From Enteractinococcus helveticum (GTDB taxonomy: Bacteria; Actinomycetota; Actinomycetes; Actinomycetales; Micrococcaceae): DNA of 43,020 nucleotides. Positions 18,220 through 26,047 of the stretch are shown here, in pieces. The stretch covers positions 1-43,020 of the forward strand of contig NZ_LXEY01000113.1 in assembly GCF_001657475.1 (NCBI RefSeq), given 5' to 3'. How positions within the stretch are numbered: position 1 is the stretch's first letter; each line of letters opens with the position of its first letter. Made by a program: the position numbers and the translations under genes. Below the pieces are notes generated by a model. The model saw only the letters and a list, made by a program, of their open reading frames with translations, did no database searches and had not been told where the DNA came from.

Positions 18220-18265
18220 AGCCGCTCGATTGCCGATATAACATCGGCAATCGAGCAGCTTTTTC
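18220..18265 (+). terminator. Strong intrinsic terminator
   Basis: An 18-bp stem with one mismatch (18220-18237 with 18243-18260), a 5-nt ATAAC loop, then five to six T residues. It closes the PadR operon and isolates it from the glycan locus. The remaining 168 nt before 18434 are AT-rich and presumably hold the glycan block 1 promoter, but no clean -35/-10 pair could be chosen. Confidence 0.9.
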
Positions 18266-18433
18266 TGTGCCAGTAGCTACATTTCTGGATGGGATAAAAA
18301 GCTTTTGAGGGTAAGCAGATGGTTCTTATCTCCGTGGTGTTCTTGTAAGATCCTGTTTGACTCAGAATGAAAATTATGAGTCTCCTCACACCTTTATTCA
18401 CGCTATAAACATATTCCGGAAGAGGCTTGTTTT

Positions 18434-19123
18434 ATGGCAAATGTTCTTGTGCTTGCACCTCACGCTGACGACGAAACGCTTGGAGCCGGAGGCACGATCG
18501 CCAAGCACGTTGATGAGGGCGACGACGTTTCTGTTGTGATAGCAACTGGCCCCGGTACGGCATCGGACGGACATCCGCTATTCACGCAAGAAGAATTTGA
18601 TACGGTGCGTTCTGAAGCCTCACGGAGTTTAAAAGGGTTGGGCGTATCAAGGGTAACCTTTGGGGACTTACCTGCTGTCACATATCCGCAGGAGCCTGTA
18701 TGGCAAGTCAACAAGGAAGTGCACCGTTTAATTGCGGAGCATGAACCGGAGATCTTATATGTTCCGTTCCCTTTCGATTTACACGGTGATCATCGTTCGC
18801 TATTTCACGCTGCGAGTGTCGCTTGGCGACCGAACACGGAGATAGGGCAACGGATAAAACGCGTATTAGCTTACGAAGTGCAGTCAGAGACCCACTGGAA
18901 TGTGCCATATCTTGAACCGGGGTTTACCCCGAACGTTTGGATAAGTTTGAGTGAAAGCCAGCTTGAGAGGAAACTTGAGGCGCTTCGTTGTTACGCATCG
19001 CAAATGTATCCTTTCCCTCATGCGAGGTCAGTCAAGGCTGTAGAACACCTTGCCCGTTGGCGGGGGAGTCAACAAGGCCTCGACGCAGCCGAGGGATTCG
19101 TTCTCATTAAGGAAACCTGGTAA
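18434..19123 (+). CDS. PIG-L family deacetylase
   Basis: Zinc-dependent N-deacetylase of the LmbE/PIG-L family, 229 aa, normal length. The metal and catalytic motif is APHADDETLGAGGTI (about 8-22, a variant of AHPDDE), and the second metal histidine lies in FDLHGDHRSLFHAA (about 116-129). RBS GGAAGAGG precedes the ATG by about 8 nt. The next gene, a phosphoglycosyl transferase, begins 15 nt later and is followed by an overlapping formyltransferase, so it probably strips an N-acetyl group from a sugar or lipid-linked sugar in that pathway (inference). More AT-rich than the rest of the window. Confidence 0.88.
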   Translation: MANVLVLAPHADDETLGAGGTIAKHVDEGDDVSVVIATGPGTASDGHPLFTQEEFDTVRSEASRSLKGLGVSRVTFGDLPAVTYPQEPVWQVNKEVHRLIAEHEPEILYVPFPFDLHGDHRSLFHAASVAWRPNTEIGQRIKRVLAYEVQSETHWNVPYLEPGFTPNVWISLSESQLERKLEALRCYASQMYPFPHARSVKAVEHLARWRGSQQGLDAAEGFVLIKETW

Positions 19124-19138
19124 ATCCGACCAGAAAAG

Positions 19139-19831
19139 ATGATCATGAACAGTTCTCAAACAGCTACTTGGCAAAGCGATCACAGTACGGTTCAGTTGGA
19201 TCAACTGCGTTCAACAGAACTTTGGGTTCAGCAGGCAATGCTCAACCGAAACAGCTCATTCTACGAGAAGTACGGCAAGCGGGTATTCGATGTCTGTGTG
19301 GCCGCTGCTGCCGGGGTAGCTGTTGCTCCAATAGTAGCTACCGCTGCATTGGCTGTGAAAATAGAAACTCCCGGGCCCGTGCTTTTTCGTCAACAACGAG
19401 TTGGCAGAGGTCTGACTACCTTCAACATCTATAAGTTGAGAACCATGCGGCACGGCAACCGTTCAACTGGAGAAGTCCTTCCTGGGAATCCGGATACGAC
19501 AAGAGTCGGACGGGTTTTGCGCAGGTTGAAGATCGATGAGCTTCCCCAAATTTACAATGTGCTCCGCGGGGAAATGAGCATCGTTGGGCCACGCCCATTT
19601 CTTGCGGACACCATTGAGGAAGTGACTGAAGACGGCAGGCATAGATTCTTAGTAAAACCGGGACTGACCGGTCATGCTCAGACCAATGGGAACATAACTT
19701 TGAGCTGGCCCGTGAGATGGCGCTATGACAGGATCTATGTCGATAACGTGTCGTTTTCATTTGATACAAGAATTCTGTTGAAAACCTTATCAGTCATACT
19801 TTTCGGCGAAAAACCGACGGAGCAGGACTAA
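19139..19831 (+). CDS. Phosphoglycosyl transferase (sugar transferase, PglC/WcaJ-like)
   Basis: Monotopic membrane enzyme that moves sugar-1-phosphate from a nucleotide sugar to undecaprenyl phosphate, the first step of glycan assembly. It has 230 aa: a hydrophobic re-entrant segment after GKRVFDV (about 42-66), GPVLFRQQRVG (about 78-88), YKLRTM, the intact catalytic dyad in LKIDELPQIYNVLRGEMSIVGPRP, and KPGLTGHAQ near the end. ATG 19139 and in-frame ATG 19145 are both possible; the RBS is weak. The 3' end overlaps the formyltransferase start by one base (TAATG). It is a second initiating transferase in the locus besides that at 25009. Confidence 0.9.
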   Translation: MIMNSSQTATWQSDHSTVQLDQLRSTELWVQQAMLNRNSSFYEKYGKRVFDVCVAAAAGVAVAPIVATAALAVKIETPGPVLFRQQRVGRGLTTFNIYKLRTMRHGNRSTGEVLPGNPDTTRVGRVLRRLKIDELPQIYNVLRGEMSIVGPRPFLADTIEEVTEDGRHRFLVKPGLTGHAQTNGNITLSWPVRWRYDRIYVDNVSFSFDTRILLKTLSVILFGEKPTEQD

Positions 19832-20838
19832 TGGGCACACAGACTATACGAGCTGCGGTGGTTGGAGCCGTGGGCAGTAGCGCTGTCGCAGCACGTCATA
19901 TCGCGAAAAGTGGCATACAACTTGTTGGCATAGCCGGGCACGAACCTCGTCAGGAGGAGTCTCATCTCCGTAGCCTTGCGAAAGAACTGACAGTTGATTA
20001 TTTCGGATTCGAGCGGGTGAACGACAAATCGGTCGTTGACCAACTTCAGGCATGGGATGTCGATTTTCTGTTCGTTGTAGGACTCTCCCAATTAGTCTCA
20101 TCTGAGATACTATCGACTGCCCACAGGGGGTGCGTAGGCTATCACCCTACCGCGCTCCCGAAAGGTAGGGGCAGGGCGCCAGTTGCTTGGATTGCTCTTG
20201 GTCAGGTTCCAGCAGCTTCGACTTTATTTGAAATTGCGGAACATGCTGACAGCGGTGGGATTCTCGAGCAAGTTCCGTTTCAGGTTACGGAAGACATGGA
20301 CGCGGCGGATGTTACAGCAGAGTGCTTACGAACCCTCGCCCAAGCGATGGATCAATTACTGCCCAAACTTCAAAGACTTGACTGGTCCCCTGTCCCTCAG
20401 GACGATAGCTTAGCTACGTTCCTTGGTAAACGTGACCCAGGGGACGGTTTGATCAACTGGCAGCTGTCGGCAAGAGAGGTGGATGCGCTCATTCGCGCGG
20501 CGGCTCCGCCCCACCCCGGCGCATACGTTTACAGTAAGGGCGAGCGCCTCAGAGTTCTACGCTCTGGCGGTGTGGTTGAAGAACCCAAAGCCGCCGGTGT
20601 CATCGGCAAAGTCCTCCGGAAAATAGGAGAGCACTACGAAGTTCAATGCGGCGATGGGGTAGTTCGTATCGGAGAGATCTTCAATGATCTCGGTGAGCCT
20701 GTTCACCTTCGGGACGGCACACTGTTGGGGACACGGGTCGAAGATGAACTCCATGCACTGAAAAAGAAAGTACAGGAACTCGAAGCAATAGTTTCGAATC
20801 TGACAGCAGCTGACAACGAGCTGCGTGAGCGGCAATAG
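19831..20838 (+). CDS. Formyltransferase family protein with C-terminal coiled coil
   Basis: Resembles methionyl-tRNA/sugar formyltransferases, 335 aa. The N-terminal Rossmann-like fold is followed by GYHPTALPKGRGRAPVAW (103-120) and ADSGGILEQ (139-147), matching the HxSLLP..RG and D-x-G elements that use formyl-tetrahydrofolate. The usual Asn two residues before His105 is Gly103 here. A C-terminal domain (about 205-295) and a terminal coiled coil (about 305-330, ELHALKKKVQELEAIVSNL) follow. Translationally coupled (TAATG) to the PGT gene. Together with the PIG-L deacetylase it suggests replacement of N-acetyl by N-formyl on a glycan amino sugar (inference). Confidence 0.82.
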   Translation: MGTQTIRAAVVGAVGSSAVAARHIAKSGIQLVGIAGHEPRQEESHLRSLAKELTVDYFGFERVNDKSVVDQLQAWDVDFLFVVGLSQLVSSEILSTAHRGCVGYHPTALPKGRGRAPVAWIALGQVPAASTLFEIAEHADSGGILEQVPFQVTEDMDAADVTAECLRTLAQAMDQLLPKLQRLDWSPVPQDDSLATFLGKRDPGDGLINWQLSAREVDALIRAAAPPHPGAYVYSKGERLRVLRSGGVVEEPKAAGVIGKVLRKIGEHYEVQCGDGVVRIGEIFNDLGEPVHLRDGTLLGTRVEDELHALKKKVQELEAIVSNLTAADNELRERQ

Positions 20839-21975
20839 TACGCTCCTCATCGCAGTGCACATCATGAGTATCTCGGCATATACAGAGCCTGATCCAACGA
20901 GGCGCTAGCTGCTTCTCAGCTAGCAATAGTCAAACGGCCGTCAAGGGTTGATCGAGCCGGGCCAACATGAGGTGCACAAAACCCTGGGTTTAAAAGGGGT
21001 GAGTGATGATCTTTGTCATTGTGCTCATGTTTGTCGCGCCCGGAACATCGCCATGACAGTCCTCGAAGCGCTGTTAATCGCGGTAATTTCTTGGCTGTCT
21101 TTTCTTCCAGTTCGCGGAGATTTCTTAGCCACGAATTCCCCAATGTTGCTGTCGATAAGGGCGTTGGTAGCGGGGTTGTCGTGACCTTGGGCGTTAGTGA
21201 CGGACGAGCCAAAACCTAGCGTACTAGCCTAGCCGTCCGTCAGTAGAAGCTGGCCACCTGGACTTGAGTACGCGCATTGATTAAACAAATTATCGCCATC
21301 CCGGCGCCTGTAGGAAGTCGAATCAATTCCAGCTCGTTGATCGGCAGCACTGCGGGCGCTGGTGCGTTTTCGACGTCGACTGCGCCGCAATGTCGCAACG
21401 GCCCGCGACGTTCCCAACAGCAGCGGCCATGGGCTCCTGTCGAGCGCAGTCCATCTCATGGTGTGCTCGCGGTTTATGAGTACCGCAACGACTACCTGCC
21501 CAGTCTCATGCAGCAGGGTGGCTAGGTGGCGAACTGCGCAGTGACCAAATGGCAACTACGTCGGTAGAAGAGCCACACTATCCTCACCAAACACTCATAT
21601 TTCGTGAAAGGTGGGTCCATACTAGTTGAAGGTTGCCATAATTCTTCGACCGCGGGTCACTAGCAGTCAGACCTAGCTTATAATTCCGCCAGCCACCTGG
21701 GCTGATAGCACTCCTTGAACATTAAACCCAACGCAAACCTAGCGCTAACCTGCGCCCCATCAAGCGCTTCCCCACAAGCACTAGCTAGCCGTTGGGACTC
21801 GAACCCCAAGCTTCAAACTAGTCAAATAGCTAGTGATTGCCTCGCGCTGCCTCCCTAGCCTGTGAATTAGCTGAGATCTTGGTCACCGTTTCCTCAACGG
21901 AAATAACACGGGACCACCTCCCAGCGCTCACACACTACAAGATGCTCACACATCATAAGGAGAGGTCGGTCCGTC
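20839..21975. other. 1.1-kb CTAG-rich region without a convincing gene
   Basis: Both strands are broken by stops and no frame shows a known domain or good codon use. Fifteen CTAG tetranucleotides lie between 20905 and 21857, far denser than in neighbouring genes. It contains the hairpin at 20904-20924 and an inverted repeat TGACGGAC (21198-21205) / GTCCGTCA (21235-21242). It may be a decayed gene, a recombination joint between two glycan blocks, or a long leader. Confidence 0.6.
20904..20924 (+). terminator. Hairpin after formyltransferase gene
   Basis: GCTAGCTG (20904-20911) pairs perfectly with CAGCTAGC (20917-20924) around CTTCT, 65 nt past the stop of the trio. There is no U-tract. Confidence 0.5.
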
Positions 21976-22041
21976 ATGGCGACGTCTATAACGCATTTTA
22001 ACGCGCAGAGCCGAGCAGTGTATTGCGGTGACTTCCGATGA
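21976..22041 (+). CDS. Candidate 21-residue leader peptide
   Basis: A short frame beginning ATGGCGACG and ending TGA at 22039-22041, whose stop overlaps the ATG (22038) of the dehydratase gene. It has the best ribosome binding site nearby (AAGGAGAGG, 21957-21965, 10 nt before the ATG), whereas the dehydratase ATG has only a weak site. This suggests translational coupling or attenuation control of the glycan operon. No similarity is recognised; the peptide itself may be irrelevant. Confidence 0.45.
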   Translation: MATSITHFNAQSRAVYCGDFR

Positions 22042-23828
22042 CCGCCCTACACGCAGCAGAACAACCTGCAAGATACGGTCACCATGGCAAACCCCGGTTT
22101 CGACCTGCTCAATACTACTTCGATGTAGCGTGCTGGGCGGCGGCCATCGTCGCGGCCTACCTGGTCTACTATGATTTTTCGCTCACCCTTTCAACCGCAG
22201 TACTGGTCATTGTGCTCGTGTTGGTGGCAACGCTTGCACAATTCACATTCGGTTGGGCTGCGTTTCTTTATCGCTTCCGGTATAGCGCCGGCAGCTTTGA
22301 CGAGATACGCGCCCTGTTAAAGACCGGATTCGCCACCGGATTGACCATGGTGATCGCAAACTTGATTGCCGGATATACCATCGATCATCCGGTGACGATG
22401 AGCGTATTGATCATCCCGACTGCAATCCTGTTGATGTTCGGGGCCCGATTCGTGCAGCGTCTGCGTCGTCTGGCACGTGCTGTGCCAGATCGCAAAGCAG
22501 CACGCACCTTGGTCATCGGAGCCGGTGAGGTCGGGACCAACCTGATCCGCCAGATGGTCACCACACCGGGGGCCAAATACTGGCCGGTGGGCTTGATCGA
22601 TGATGCACCAGAGAAAGCTCATGTACAGCTCTATCACGTTAGAGTGCTTGGCCAAGTCGAGGAACTGTCCGAGCTCATCCTGCAAACTGGAGCCAAGGTA
22701 GTCGTCGTCGCAGTCGCCGAACCCGCCCCACGGATGCTGCGTCAGGTCCAAGAGGTCGCGGCTGAACATGACGTGCAGGTCAAGGTCATCCCACCATTGC
22801 ACGACCTACTCGAACGTGGTGTCCACCCGACCGATCTGCGTGATATTTCGATCGATGATCTGCTTGGCCGCGAGCCCGTCGATACTAACGTCGAAGACAT
22901 TGCCGTTTACCTGACCGGTGCCCGAGTACTGGTCACCGGTGCGGGCGGATCCATTGGCTCCGTGCTATGCGAGCAAATTAGCCGCTTCAATCCAGCCGAG
23001 CTCATCATGTTGGATCGTTGTGAGACCGGCCTGCAAACGGCTCAGCTCATGGTGAACGGCAACGGACTGCTTAACACCAAAGAGACCGTATTAGCCGACA
23101 TTCGCGACGCGGATGCGCTGCGCCGGATCTTCGAAGAACACCGACCACAGGTTGTCTTCCACGCTGCGGCACTGAAACACCTACCGATGCTGGAACGCCA
23201 CCCAGAAGAAGGTTGGAAAACCAACGTCGTCGGCACACAGAACGTGCTAGAGGCCGCTGCGGCTGTGGGCGTGGAGCGGTTCGTTAACATCTCCACTGAC
23301 AAAGCGGCGAATCCAACCAGCGTGCTGGGCCACACCAAACGTGCGGCAGAACAGCTCACCTCGTGGATGGGTCAACAAACCCAACAACTCTACCTGTCGG
23401 TTCGGTTCGGCAATGTGATCGGCAGCCGAGGATCGATGCTGCCGACTTTCACGAGACTGATCGAACAAGGTGGTCCGTTGACCGTGACACATCCGGATGT
23501 CACTCGATACTTCATGACGATCCCCGAAGCGTGTCAACTGGTACTGCAAGCTGGCGGCATCGGGAGCACTGGTGAAGTGATGATCTTGAACATGGGAGAA
23601 CCAGTCAAGATCCTGAACATCGCCAAACGCATGATCGCCATGTCGGGTAAAGACGTCGAGATTGTCTTCACTGGGCTGCGCGAAGGCGAAAAGCTCCACG
23701 AAGAGCTCACCGCCGAACATGAAGACGCGCGCCCTTCGGCACATCCGTTGATTAATCGCACGGTTGTGGAACCGCTATCGATTTCAGAGCTGACCTACAG
23801 GCCTACTTCTATGAGAGTTCAGAACTAG
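22038..23828 (+). CDS. CapD/PglF-type nucleotide-sugar 4,6-dehydratase, membrane-bound
   Basis: Makes a UDP-4-keto-6-deoxy-HexNAc intermediate, usually from UDP-GlcNAc. 596 aa, normal for the long CapD/PglF class. Four membrane helices (about 28-145) precede a CoA-binding-like Rossmann domain (GAGEVG 161-166) and the catalytic SDR domain: GAGGSIG (301-307), DIRD, HAAALKH, STDKAANPT (419-427) and GHTKR (431-435) replacing the classical YxxxK. It is the first enzyme of the operon, followed after 2 nt by a DegT aminotransferase, the same order of chemistry as PglF then PglE in bacillosamine synthesis. Confidence 0.92.
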   Translation: MTALHAAEQPARYGHHGKPRFRPAQYYFDVACWAAAIVAAYLVYYDFSLTLSTAVLVIVLVLVATLAQFTFGWAAFLYRFRYSAGSFDEIRALLKTGFATGLTMVIANLIAGYTIDHPVTMSVLIIPTAILLMFGARFVQRLRRLARAVPDRKAARTLVIGAGEVGTNLIRQMVTTPGAKYWPVGLIDDAPEKAHVQLYHVRVLGQVEELSELILQTGAKVVVVAVAEPAPRMLRQVQEVAAEHDVQVKVIPPLHDLLERGVHPTDLRDISIDDLLGREPVDTNVEDIAVYLTGARVLVTGAGGSIGSVLCEQISRFNPAELIMLDRCETGLQTAQLMVNGNGLLNTKETVLADIRDADALRRIFEEHRPQVVFHAAALKHLPMLERHPEEGWKTNVVGTQNVLEAAAAVGVERFVNISTDKAANPTSVLGHTKRAAEQLTSWMGQQTQQLYLSVRFGNVIGSRGSMLPTFTRLIEQGGPLTVTHPDVTRYFMTIPEACQLVLQAGGIGSTGEVMILNMGEPVKILNIAKRMIAMSGKDVEIVFTGLREGEKLHEELTAEHEDARPSAHPLINRTVVEPLSISELTYRPTSMRVQN

Positions 23829-23830
23829 CA

Positions 23831-25012
23831 ATGACTGAAACTAAAATCACTTTCACCACACCCGAACCCATCATCACCGAAAAAATTCATCTCTCAAGTC
23901 CCGATGTTGGCCCAGCGGAAGAAGCAGCTGTCATGGCCGCCTTGCGGTCAGGGTGGGTCGCACCAGCCGGCCCGGATCTCAACGCCTTCGAAGCAGAAAT
24001 CGCACAGCGAGTCGGCGTCGATCACGCCGTCGGTCTTGCATCTGGCACTGCAGCACTTCATCTAGGCTTATTAGCTCTGGGTGTTGGACCGGGCGATGTA
24101 GTGGTTACCTCAACGCTGACATTTGCTGCCACCGCCAACGCGATTGCCTACACAGGCGCCGAACCGTTCTTCATTGACGTTGATCCGGCTACGGGCAACA
24201 TGGATCCCGAACTGCTCGACATCGCGTTGCACGTATTAGACCGCGGCAATAAGCGGGTTTCGGCAGTACTTCCGGTGGATTTGTTCGGTAAGGCCGCCGA
24301 CTACACTGCGATCGAAGAAATTGCGGCAGGCTATGGTGTGCCAGTCCTAGCGGATGCAGCCGAAGCAGCAGGCGCCTACCATGCGGGCCGTCCTGTCGGC
24401 TCCTTGGCTGATGCCGCGGTGTTCTCGTTCAACGGCAACAAAATCATGACCACCTCCGGTGGCGGCATGTTGCTAACCAACCGAGCCGAGATCGCTAAGT
24501 ACGTTCGGTATCTATCGACGCAAGCTCGTCAGCCGGTGGCCCACTACGAACACACCGACATCGGCTACAACTACCGTCTGAGCAATCTGCTGGCAGCCCT
24601 GGGACGAGCCCAACTGGAACGCCTCGATGAAATGATTGCCAGCCGTCGTGAGACCCGAGATATTTACCGGCAATGGGCTGCCACAAAACCGGGCGTTGAG
24701 ATCCTGGGCGGTGCCAATGATGCCGAAGATAACTGTTGGTTAACCTCTTTGGTCTTCGACCAGTCGAAAAACCCTGTTGCCGTCGAGGTGCTCATCGAGA
24801 TCTTGGCGCAGCATCAGATCGAGGCCCGCAGGGTTTGGAAGCCCATGCACTTACAACCGGTATTCTCTGATGCCCGCAGTCTGTTGACTGGCTCAGCAGA
24901 AGAACTCTTTGCCAACGGGGTCATGTTGCCCAGCGGTTCAAATATGACTGCCCCGCAACTCGCGCGCGTCATAAGCGTGCTGGATGATTGCATCGGTGGG
25001 CGCTTGTCATGA
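23831..25012 (+). CDS. DegT/DnrJ/EryC1/StrS aminotransferase (PglE-like)
   Basis: PLP-dependent sugar aminotransferase, 393 aa, expected to aminate the 4-keto sugar made by the preceding dehydratase. Visible: SGTAALHL (71-78), DAAEAAGAYHAGRPVGSLADAAVFSFNGNKIMTTSGGG with the PLP lysine Lys204, and YNYRLSNLLAALGRAQLERLDE. Its stop overlaps the next ATG (ATGA at 25009). Product by analogy: UDP-4-amino-4,6-dideoxy-HexNAc (inference). Confidence 0.93.
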   Translation: MTETKITFTTPEPIITEKIHLSSPDVGPAEEAAVMAALRSGWVAPAGPDLNAFEAEIAQRVGVDHAVGLASGTAALHLGLLALGVGPGDVVVTSTLTFAATANAIAYTGAEPFFIDVDPATGNMDPELLDIALHVLDRGNKRVSAVLPVDLFGKAADYTAIEEIAAGYGVPVLADAAEAAGAYHAGRPVGSLADAAVFSFNGNKIMTTSGGGMLLTNRAEIAKYVRYLSTQARQPVAHYEHTDIGYNYRLSNLLAALGRAQLERLDEMIASRRETRDIYRQWAATKPGVEILGGANDAEDNCWLTSLVFDQSKNPVAVEVLIEILAQHQIEARRVWKPMHLQPVFSDARSLLTGSAEELFANGVMLPSGSNMTAPQLARVISVLDDCIGGRLS

Positions 25013-26046
25013 CCAAACGAGCCGTCGATATTCTCGGAGCTAGCCTGGGGCTCATCGTGCTGGCACCCGTTGTTGGAGTGCTGTGGATTTTGGTCCGCAT
25101 CAAACTTGGAGCACCGGTGATTGTCACGCAACAACGCCCCGGCCGAGATGGCGAATTGATCACCCTCCGGAAGTTTCGCACCGTGCGCACAGACGACACC
25201 GCCAAGGGAGTGTTGACCGACGACTCGGGCACGACCAGTTTTGGCCGCCGGCTGCAAGCCAGCAGTTTGGATCAACTCCCCGCCTTGGTCAATGTGCTCA
25301 AAGGTGAGATGAGTTTGGTGGGGCCGCGACCACTCAGCGTCGAATACCTCGCCCTGTACTCACCACATCAGGCCCGCCGCCATGAAGTCCGGCCCGGTCT
25401 CACCGGGCTGGCCCAAGTCAACGACCACAATGCGCTGACTTGGGAAGCACGCTTTGACCTCGACGTCCACTACGTCGACCATCACAATCTGTGGATGGAT
25501 CTGAAAGTCATGGCCCAGACCCTCACTCGGACGGTTGCCAGCACAGAGCATGACAGCCAGCGCCTCTCAACCATGATGCGGTTCGTCGGTGCCCCACCCC
25601 GTGACGGACTGACCGAAGAGCCCGTCAACGAGCGCTGGGACGATCTGTGGGATTCGTGGCAGCGCAGCACCGCCGCCATGAAGATTGGTGACCACGAGGG
25701 TGCTGAAGCCAACACGACCCGCCACTGGGTCTATCTCGACGACCGCGAGGTCCCCATCGGGATTGCCGGGCTGTCCGGATTAGGCGGTCCAGAACTCTAC
25801 GCCAGCCTCGTGTTGGGCCCGAACCACAACACGTCGATGACGGTCGAGGCACTGTTGCACCGATTGCTTCATAACGGCAAAGCCTACAACGCACACCGCA
25901 TTTTCTTGCGGCTCTCCGAAACCAGCCGAGAACTTTTTGATAGAGCCCAGCAGCTCGGTTTCGTCCCAATAGATCTACCCCTCCAGGGGCCTCACACCGA
26001 TGAAGGCGAAGTGCTTGTGGCCTTCGCAGCACAGACAGGAACATGA
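25009..26046 (+). CDS. Phosphoglycosyl transferase fused to GNAT-like acyltransferase domain
   Basis: 345 aa. Residues 1-180 are a PglC-type transferase: RAVDILGASLGLIVLAP membrane segment, QQRPGRDGE, LRKFRT, SSLDQLPALVNVLKGEMSLVGPRP and RPGLTGLAQV. The catalytic Asp-Glu dyad reads Asp88-Gln89. Residues about 205-335 look like a GNAT N-acyltransferase (HWVYLDDREVPIGIAGL, LYASLVLGPNHNTSMTVEALL, IFLRLSETSRELFDRAQQLGFVPID), though without a perfect acetyl-CoA loop. ATG 25009 (ATGA overlap) is chosen over 24988. By analogy with PglC plus PglD it could acylate the 4-amino group and load the sugar on undecaprenyl phosphate. PGT call firm; GNAT call tentative. Confidence 0.85.
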   Translation: MTKRAVDILGASLGLIVLAPVVGVLWILVRIKLGAPVIVTQQRPGRDGELITLRKFRTVRTDDTAKGVLTDDSGTTSFGRRLQASSLDQLPALVNVLKGEMSLVGPRPLSVEYLALYSPHQARRHEVRPGLTGLAQVNDHNALTWEARFDLDVHYVDHHNLWMDLKVMAQTLTRTVASTEHDSQRLSTMMRFVGAPPRDGLTEEPVNERWDDLWDSWQRSTAAMKIGDHEGAEANTTRHWVYLDDREVPIGIAGLSGLGGPELYASLVLGPNHNTSMTVEALLHRLLHNGKAYNAHRIFLRLSETSRELFDRAQQLGFVPIDLPLQGPHTDEGEVLVAFAAQTGT

Positions 26047-26047
26047 T

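Noticed and set aside
20916..21555. Several 75-108 aa frames on both strands
   Set aside because: Low-complexity or unbalanced composition, no domain, no RBS, and mutual overlap; treated as non-coding.
21785..21850. tRNA-like piece on the minus strand (GGTTCGAGTCCC with a 5-bp ACTAG/CTAGT stem)
   Set aside because: The T-arm has an extra base, the anticodon-like loop has 8 nt, and no D-arm or matching acceptor stem could be drawn. At best a relic; more likely chance in CTAG-rich DNA.
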